Below, piece by piece: positions 59,436 through 64,000 of a DNA stretch of 64,000 nucleotides. The translations under genes were made by a program, and so were the position numbers. The notes beneath the pieces were generated by a model. The model made no database searches, was not told the origin of the DNA, and worked only from the letters and a program-made list of their open reading frames with translations. This stretch comes from Salinimicrobium xinjiangense DSM 19287 (GTDB taxonomy: Bacteria; Bacteroidota; Bacteroidia; Flavobacteriales; Flavobacteriaceae). The stretch covers positions 115,795 through 179,794 of the forward strand of contig NZ_KE384055.1 in NCBI RefSeq assembly GCF_000423585.1. The letters run 5' to 3'. Each line of letters begins with the position of its first letter. The stretch's first letter is position 1.

Positions 59436-60625
59436 TAGCCTTTATACTGCTTTAAAGCTGCCTCTAATATCTCTATTGCTCTTAAAAGATCTTCTTTTTT
59501 TAGAACATAGGCTATTCTTACCTGGTTAAGACCTGTGTTGGGTGTGGAATAGAATCCGGCAGCCGGAGCTACCATTACAGTTTCGTTATTTAGTTCAAAA
59601 CTATCCAGTAGCCACTTCGCAAAATCTTCGGCATCCTTGACAGGCAGTTCTGCAATACAATAAAAAGCTCCCTTGGGATTAGCTACTCTAACGCCTTCTA
59701 TTTTCTCAAGTCCCTGTACCAGAGTATTCCTTCTGGATGTATACTCCTCAATTACTTCATCAAAATACTCCTGCTCGGTTTCCAGGGCGGCCTCGCTTGC
59801 TATCTGAGCAAAGGTCGGCGGACTCAGCCTCGCCTGGGCAAATTTCATAGCCGTAGCCATGAATTCCTTATTTTTTGAAACCACACAGCCAATTCGTGCA
59901 CCACACATACTGTACCTTTTGGAGACAGAATCGATCATAATTGCATGCTGCTCCAATCCGGGAACGCTCATTACAGAATAATGTCTGGCTCCATCATAAG
60001 CAAATTCTCGGTAAACTTCGTCGGCAACCAGGAAAAGGTCGTGCTTCTTCACTACCTCAGCCAGCTGTTCGATCTCTTCTTTAGTGTAAAGATATCCTGT
60101 TGGATTTCCCGGATTACAAATTAAAATTGCCTTTGTTTTGGAGGTAATGAGTTTCTCAAATTCAGAGATTGGAGGCAGTGCAAAACTGTCTTCGATCTTT
60201 GATTTCACAGGCACCACAGTTACACCCGAGGCTGTTGCAAAACCATTATAGTTAGCGTAAAATGGTTCCGGAATGATCACCTCATCTCCTGCATCACATA
60301 TACTTCCCATTGTAAAAAGCAAAGCTTCAGATCCGCCGGTGGTAATAATAAGTTCGTTAGCAGATATATTGATATCGTGTTTTTGATAATATGCCGCGAG
60401 TTTGGTGCGATAGCTTTCAAAACCGGCAGAGTGGCTATAAGAAAGCACCTCAATATCGTTATTCTTAACCGCAGCAAGTGCTTTCGCCGGAGTTTTAATA
60501 TCGGGCTGGCCAATATTGAGCTGGTAAATTACACGTCCCTTTTTAATAGCTGCTTCGGCATAAGGAACTAACTTTCTTATAGGTGATTCGGGCATTGCCT
60601 GCCCTTTCCGTGAAATGTTTGGCAT
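59435..60625 (-). CDS. PLP-dependent aminotransferase, aspartate aminotransferase family
   Basis: This 396-residue fold type I enzyme has the ITTGGSEALLFTM cofactor loop (94-106) and NPGNPTGYLY with N174. D202 and Y205 in ADEVYREFAYDG bind the ring, and SVSKRYSMCGARIG has the Schiff-base K236. R244 and the later NTGLNQVRIAY arginine should bind the substrate carboxylate. It is a subgroup I aspartate/alanine-type transaminase, but the substrate is not certain. The upstream gap holds CAACTTTG, one base away from the -7 consensus. The gene is coupled to murB. Confidence 0.9.
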   Translation of the reverse strand: MPNISRKGQAMPESPIRKLVPYAEAAIKKGRVIYQLNIGQPDIKTPAKALAAVKNNDIEVLSYSHSAGFESYRTKLAAYYQKHDINISANELIITTGGSEALLFTMGSICDAGDEVIIPEPFYANYNGFATASGVTVVPVKSKIEDSFALPPISEFEKLITSKTKAILICNPGNPTGYLYTKEEIEQLAEVVKKHDLFLVADEVYREFAYDGARHYSVMSVPGLEQHAIMIDSVSKRYSMCGARIGCVVSKNKEFMATAMKFAQARLSPPTFAQIASEAALETEQEYFDEVIEEYTSRRNTLVQGLEKIEGVRVANPKGAFYCIAELPVKDAEDFAKWLLDSFELNNETVMVAPAAGFYSTPNTGLNQVRIAYVLKKEDLLRAIEILEAALKQYKG

Positions 60626-60712
60626 GTCTAAATTTTTGGCTTACAAAGTTGCAAAATTTTAATGTCACAATGATATTTTTTGTACTTTTTATACTCTCTT
60701 CATTTCCGGGCC

Positions 60713-62035
60713 ATGGTCAAACGAAATCTACTGATATTGCTCCTGTTCGGATGTATTGGCGTCTGCTTTGGTCAGGAGAACTTCATGATCAAAAATGGGC
60801 GGAAAAACACTAAAATTAAATTTGAACTGGTAAATAATCTGATTATTGTGCCGGTTGAGCTCAATGGAATGAAACTGACCTTTTTGGTAGATACCGGTGT
60901 AAAAACCACTGTGCTTCTAAATCTTGATGAGAAGGATACTCTTGAATTGAATGCGGCGGAAAGGATCCACCTCCGGGGATTGGGAGGAGAGGAACTTATA
61001 GATGCTTTCAGGTCCCGCGGGAATGAGTTCAAAATCGGAAATATCAAGCATCCTGCTCTTACTGTCTACGTTATCTATGACGAAAAAATAAATTTTTCTC
61101 CGCGGCTCGGAGTTCCTGTTCACGGCATCATTGGTTATGACTTCTTCAAAGATTTTATTGTTGAAATAAATTATCCCCGGAAATTTCTTCGATTGCACGA
61201 CCGGCTTCAGTTCAATAAAAATCTCAAAAGATATAAAACAGTTCCCCTGGATTTTTTTAAGGATAAACCCTACCTCAAAACTGTTGTGACCATAGACGAT
61301 AAAAAAACCGATGCAACTTTATTGATCGATAATGGGCTTAGCGATGCACTATGGCTTTTTCCCGATGATAAAGATATAAAGGTGCCCCAAAAGTCATTTC
61401 AGGATTATCTGGGACTGGGGCTTTTAGGCGATGTTACCGGACAGAGGAGCAAAGTTGAGACCCTGGAAATTGGCGAGTTTTCAATGCAGAATGTCACCGC
61501 TTCTTTTCCGGACAGTCTTTCGGTTGAAGGCCTGCAAACATACGAGCTGAGAAAAGGGAGCCTGGGAAGCGAAATCTTAAGAAGGTTCCATGTGATCTTC
61601 GACTACGGAAACAAGGAGCTTCACCTGCGGAAAAATAAATGGTTTGCAGAAGCCTATAATTATGATATGAGTGGAATTATCCTGGAACACGGTGGGTTCG
61701 TAATGGTAGAAACCTATGAAAAGTCTATAGAGCCCATCATTCCCGGAAGCCAGGAGGACAACCTGCTGGTAATGGAACCATCATTTTACAAAAAGTTTCA
61801 GCTGAAACCTGCTTTCAGGATTGCCCGGATCCGGGAAGGTTCTCCTGCAGAGAGGGCAGGGCTTCAGGTAGGGGACGAGGTTGTAAAAGTAAACCGAAAA
61901 AATGCCTATAAAATGGGAATCGAAGATTTCACCTCTCTTTTTACTTCCGAAGAAGGTAAATTGATAAAAATGGAAATAGAAAGGTCCGGGAGAAAATTAA
62001 ACTTCCGATTCAGATTACAGGATCCCACAAAATAA
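60713..62035 (+). CDS. Retropepsin-like aspartyl protease with a C-terminal PDZ domain
   Basis: From the ATG at 60713 the protein has 440 residues. An earlier start would place non-hydrophobic residues before the signal peptide (NLLILLLFGCIGVCFG, cleavage near Q21). The first protease lobe has FLVDTGVKTTVL with D60-T-G, and the second has LLIDNGLSDALWLF, so the Asp-Thr/Asn-Gly pair resembles a two-lobed clan AA protease with a changed second lobe. A PDZ domain (about 355-435) has FRIARIREGSPAERAGLQVGDEVVKVN. It is a flavobacterial envelope protein of unknown substrate. Confidence 0.88.
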   Translation: MVKRNLLILLLFGCIGVCFGQENFMIKNGRKNTKIKFELVNNLIIVPVELNGMKLTFLVDTGVKTTVLLNLDEKDTLELNAAERIHLRGLGGEELIDAFRSRGNEFKIGNIKHPALTVYVIYDEKINFSPRLGVPVHGIIGYDFFKDFIVEINYPRKFLRLHDRLQFNKNLKRYKTVPLDFFKDKPYLKTVVTIDDKKTDATLLIDNGLSDALWLFPDDKDIKVPQKSFQDYLGLGLLGDVTGQRSKVETLEIGEFSMQNVTASFPDSLSVEGLQTYELRKGSLGSEILRRFHVIFDYGNKELHLRKNKWFAEAYNYDMSGIILEHGGFVMVETYEKSIEPIIPGSQEDNLLVMEPSFYKKFQLKPAFRIARIREGSPAERAGLQVGDEVVKVNRKNAYKMGIEDFTSLFTSEEGKLIKMEIERSGRKLNFRFRLQDPTK

Positions 62036-62060
62036 AAACCCCTCTGAAAAAGAGGGGCTC
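62034..62060 (-). terminator. Terminator of the DUF1573 gene
   Basis: CCCCTCT (62039-62045), a 5-base loop and AGAGGGG (62051-62057) form a perfect stem. Read on the minus strand it is followed by TTTTTATTTTG, so it mainly serves the DUF1573 gene. It overlaps the end of the PDZ protease gene on the other strand. Confidence 0.8.
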
Positions 62061-62084
62061 TAAAAATGCTATTTTTGAAAGGCA

Positions 62085-62465
62085 TTAGCTTCCTGCTTCA
62101 AGAACCTTACCTTTAATTTTAATAGATTTTGCAGGGACGTCGGCATTAGAATAAACTGTAACAGTTTTTCTAATAGGACCAACCCTGTTAGTGTCATATT
62201 TCACTTTGATCTCTCCCGATTCTCCCGGTGCTATAGGACCTTCAGGTTTTTCTGGAATTGTACATCCGCAACTTGAAGTTACATCGGTAATTACAAGAGG
62301 AACATTACCTGTGTTGGTGAATTCAAATACACGAACTCCGTCACTTCCTTTTTGTATTTCGCCATAGTCAATTACTTCTGACTTAAATTCGATTTTGGCC
62401 GTTTCCTGCGCCTGTACTGCAAAACCTGCAAAAACGAAGATGGCAATTGCAATTAATTTTTTCAT
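62085..62465 (-). CDS. DUF1573 exported protein
   Basis: The 126-residue reading from the ATG at 62465 starts with a signal peptide (MKKLIAIAIFVFAGFAVQA, mature QETAK). A longer frame from 62633 overlaps the valS start region and lacks a signal. The domain is an Ig-like fold: FDYGEI-like (IDYGEIQKGSDGVRVFEF), FTNTGNVPLVITDVTSSCGCT with the CGC signature, and APGESGEIKVKYDTNRVG. DUF1573 proteins are periplasmic or surface proteins of unknown role in Bacteroidota. The stop is next to a minus-strand terminator. Confidence 0.93.
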   Translation of the reverse strand: MKKLIAIAIFVFAGFAVQAQETAKIEFKSEVIDYGEIQKGSDGVRVFEFTNTGNVPLVITDVTSSCGCTIPEKPEGPIAPGESGEIKVKYDTNRVGPIRKTVTVYSNADVPAKSIKIKGKVLEAGS

Positions 62466-62569
62466 AGTTTTTGGTTTAATCAGAATTGTAAATATACTAT
62501 TTATCTGCTTAAAGTGATAAATAAAATGGCATTCCTTTAGTTCGCCTTTTATAATCCTGAAGTTATATT

Positions 62570-62577
62570 TACTTTTG
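62570..62577 (+). promoter_or_regulatory. TAnnTTTG element for valS
   Basis: TACTTTTG matches the -7 consensus and is 28 bases before the valS ATG. No -33 TTG is evident. Confidence 0.5.
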
Positions 62578-62605
62578 CCAGATATTCCAAAAACCGCACC
62601 AAAGT

Positions 62606-64000
62606 ATGTCTGTAGCATCAAAATACATAGCAAGGGAAGTAGAAAGTAAGTGGTATGACTACTGGATGAAAAATGGATATTTTCATTCCGAAGTTGACGA
62701 GAGAGAGCCCTATACTATTGTGATTCCGCCCCCAAACGTCACCGGAGTGCTGCACATGGGACATATGCTGAACAATACTATCCAGGACGTATTGATCCGC
62801 CGGGCGAGACTTAAAGGTTACAACGCCTGTTGGGTGCCGGGTACAGATCATGCTTCCATTGCGACAGAGGCAAAAGTTGTTGCTAAACTAAGGGCCGAAG
62901 GAATTGATAAAAACGACCTTTCAAGAGAGGAGTTTCTGGAACATGCCTGGGAATGGACCCATAAACATGGTGGAATTATCCTCGAACAGCTTAAAAAATT
63001 AGGTGCTTCCTGTGACTGGGAACGTACAAAGTTTACAATGGACGATGACATGTCTGCTTCAGTCATTAAAGTCTTTGTTGATCTTTATAAAAAAGGACAT
63101 ATCTATCGCGGCTACCGGATGGTGAACTGGGATCCTGAAGCCAAGACCACCCTTTCTGATGAAGAGGTTATCTACCAGGAGCGACAGGGTCAACTTTATT
63201 ATCTAGAATATAAGATCGAAGGCTCAGAAGATACTCTCACCATTGCAACCACCCGCCCCGAAACCATTCTGGGTGATACCGCTATTTGTATCAATCCGAA
63301 TGATGAGCGATTTGCGCATTTGAAAGGTAAAAAAGCCATCGTTCCATTATGTGAGCGCGTAGTTCCCATAATTGAGGATGAATACGTGGATATGGAATTT
63401 GGTACCGGCTGTCTTAAGGTTACTCCGGCGCATGATGAGAATGACAAGATGCTGGGAGATAAGCATAACCTGGAGGTGATCGATATCTTTAATGATGATG
63501 CTACCTTAAATTCCTTCGGAATGCAGTATCGTGGCATGGACCGCTTTGAAGCCAGGAAAAAAATGGTTTCTGATCTAAAAGAGAAGGGGATCCTTGTAAA
63601 GACTGAAGGTCATTTAAATAAAGTTGGTACAAGTGAACGTACCGGTGCCGTTATCGAACCGAAGTTAAGCGACCAGTGGTTCCTCAAAATGAAAGATCTG
63701 GCGCAACCGGCTTTAGATGCAGTTCTGGAAAAGGAAGTGAACCTGGTTCCCGAGAAATTCATAAATACTTACCGTCACTGGATGGAAAATGTTCGCGACT
63801 GGAATATTAGCCGACAGTTAATATGGGGACAGCAAATTCCCGCATATTACTACGGAGAGGGTAAAGAAGATTATGTGGTTGCCGAAAGTAAAGAGGAAGC
63901 GCTGCAATTAGCTAAAGAAAAGACCGGGAACAGCGATCTTACTCCCGATTCCCTGACGCAGGATAAAGATGCACTTGATACCTGGTTCTCCTCCTGGTTA
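62606..64000 (+). CDS. valS: Valyl-tRNA synthetase, N-terminal part (runs off the window)
   Basis: The window contains 465 codons from the ATG at 62606. Relatives are roughly 870-880 residues, so about half is missing beyond the right edge. [15 protein letters not shown] places the HIGH-type motif HMGH at 50-53, and the editing domain is seen in [21 protein letters not shown] and the TPAHDENDK segment. [20 protein letters not shown] is typical of class Ia enzymes. The KMSKS loop lies outside. It charges tRNA-Val and is essential. It is transcribed away from the DUF1573 gene. Confidence 0.97.
   Translation, partial: MSVASKYIAREVESKWYDYWMKNGYFHSEVDEREPYTIVIPPPNVTGVLHMGHMLNNTIQDVLIRRARLKGYNACWVPGTDHASIATEAKVVAKLRAEGIDKNDLSREEFLEHAWEWTHKHGGIILEQLKKLGASCDWERTKFTMDDDMSASVIKVFVDLYKKGHIYRGYRMVNWDPEAKTTLSDEEVIYQERQGQLYYLEYKIEGSEDTLTIATTRPETILGDTAICINPNDERFAHLKGKKAIVPLCERVVPIIEDEYVDMEFGTGCLKVTPAHDENDKMLGDKHNLEVIDIFNDDATLNSFGMQYRGMDRFEARKKMVSDLKEKGILVKTEGHLNKVGTSERTGAVIEPKLSDQWFLKMKDLAQPALDAVLEKEVNLVPEKFINTYRHWMENVRDWNISRQLIWGQQIPAYYYGEGKEDYVVAESKEEALQLAKEKTGNSDLTPDSLTQDKDALDTWFSSWL

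Noticed and set aside
62466-62633. Longer N-terminus for the DUF1573 protein
   Set aside because: It would overlap the valS start region and bury the signal peptide that begins at 62465.
1-64000. Insertion sequences, phage genes, tRNA or rRNA genes
   Set aside because: No transposase, integrase or structural phage gene was recognised, and no cloverleaf or rRNA segment was seen by eye. A tRNAscan-type search could still find one in a gap.

Overview
The window reads as chromosome of a marine-type member of the Flavobacteriaceae (Bacteroidota), probably near Gramella, Salegentibacter or Salinimicrobium; the genus is an inference. Supporting signs are promoters of the TAnnTTTG type sitting very close to start codons, weak or absent Shine-Dalgarno sequences, family-specific proteins (DUF6702, UpxY antiterminator, flavobacterial sugar transferase, LAB_N protein), and a kynurenine route to 3-hydroxyanthranilate. 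No rRNA, tRNA, CRISPR array, phage or insertion sequence was found.

Layout. 1-9.2 kb: a DUF6702 protein and an M1 metallopeptidase, a block of four ~245-bp repeats, tatA, an O-methyltransferase, kynureninase, then two toxin-antitoxin modules (ParE-type and HigBA). 10.4-14.4 kb: an operon of GT2, LAB_N and GT39 genes for envelope glycosylation, diverging from a sugar-nucleotide epimerase. 14.9-37.7 kb: a large capsule/exopolysaccharide locus read on the minus strand. Its order is upxY, leader, wbpA, wbpD, wbpE, wbpB, ATP-grasp, wzx, wzy-like, GT4, capK-like, GT4, asnB-like, DUF354-like, wbpI, sugar transferase, then wza-wzc under their own promoter, and wzi. The five wbp genes are the full set needed to turn UDP-GlcNAc into UDP-2,3-diacetamido-2,3-dideoxy-mannuronic acid. 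The asnB-like gene may amidate that uronic acid. 38-50 kb: a broken four-helix-bundle gene, lipoproteins, an SDR, a tiny membrane protein, kynurenine 3-monooxygenase, a K+/H+ antiporter, msrA, a coiled-coil protein with a degenerate zinc ribbon, Nif3 and lpxK. 50-64 kb: a TPR hybrid histidine kinase, lipA-gap, a sigma factor with a GT2, two fasciclin lipoproteins, murB with an aminotransferase, a PDZ aspartyl protease, a DUF1573 protein, and valS running off the right edge.

The most unusual property is the intergenic DNA. Nearly every gap away from the compact operons is built from a limited vocabulary of short phrases (7-, 8- and 15-bp tandem arrays, hairpin-bearing 40-55-mers, longer composites) recurring in different orders. 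One phrase also appears inside a coding sequence, as part of an in-frame ~40-residue insertion in wbpA. I regard this repeat lexicon, and its entry into wbpA, as the best candidate for something undescribed here.

Limits: functions come from recognised motifs and remembered family resemblance, with no database search. Start codons were moved where a later ATG fits the family or a promoter better.
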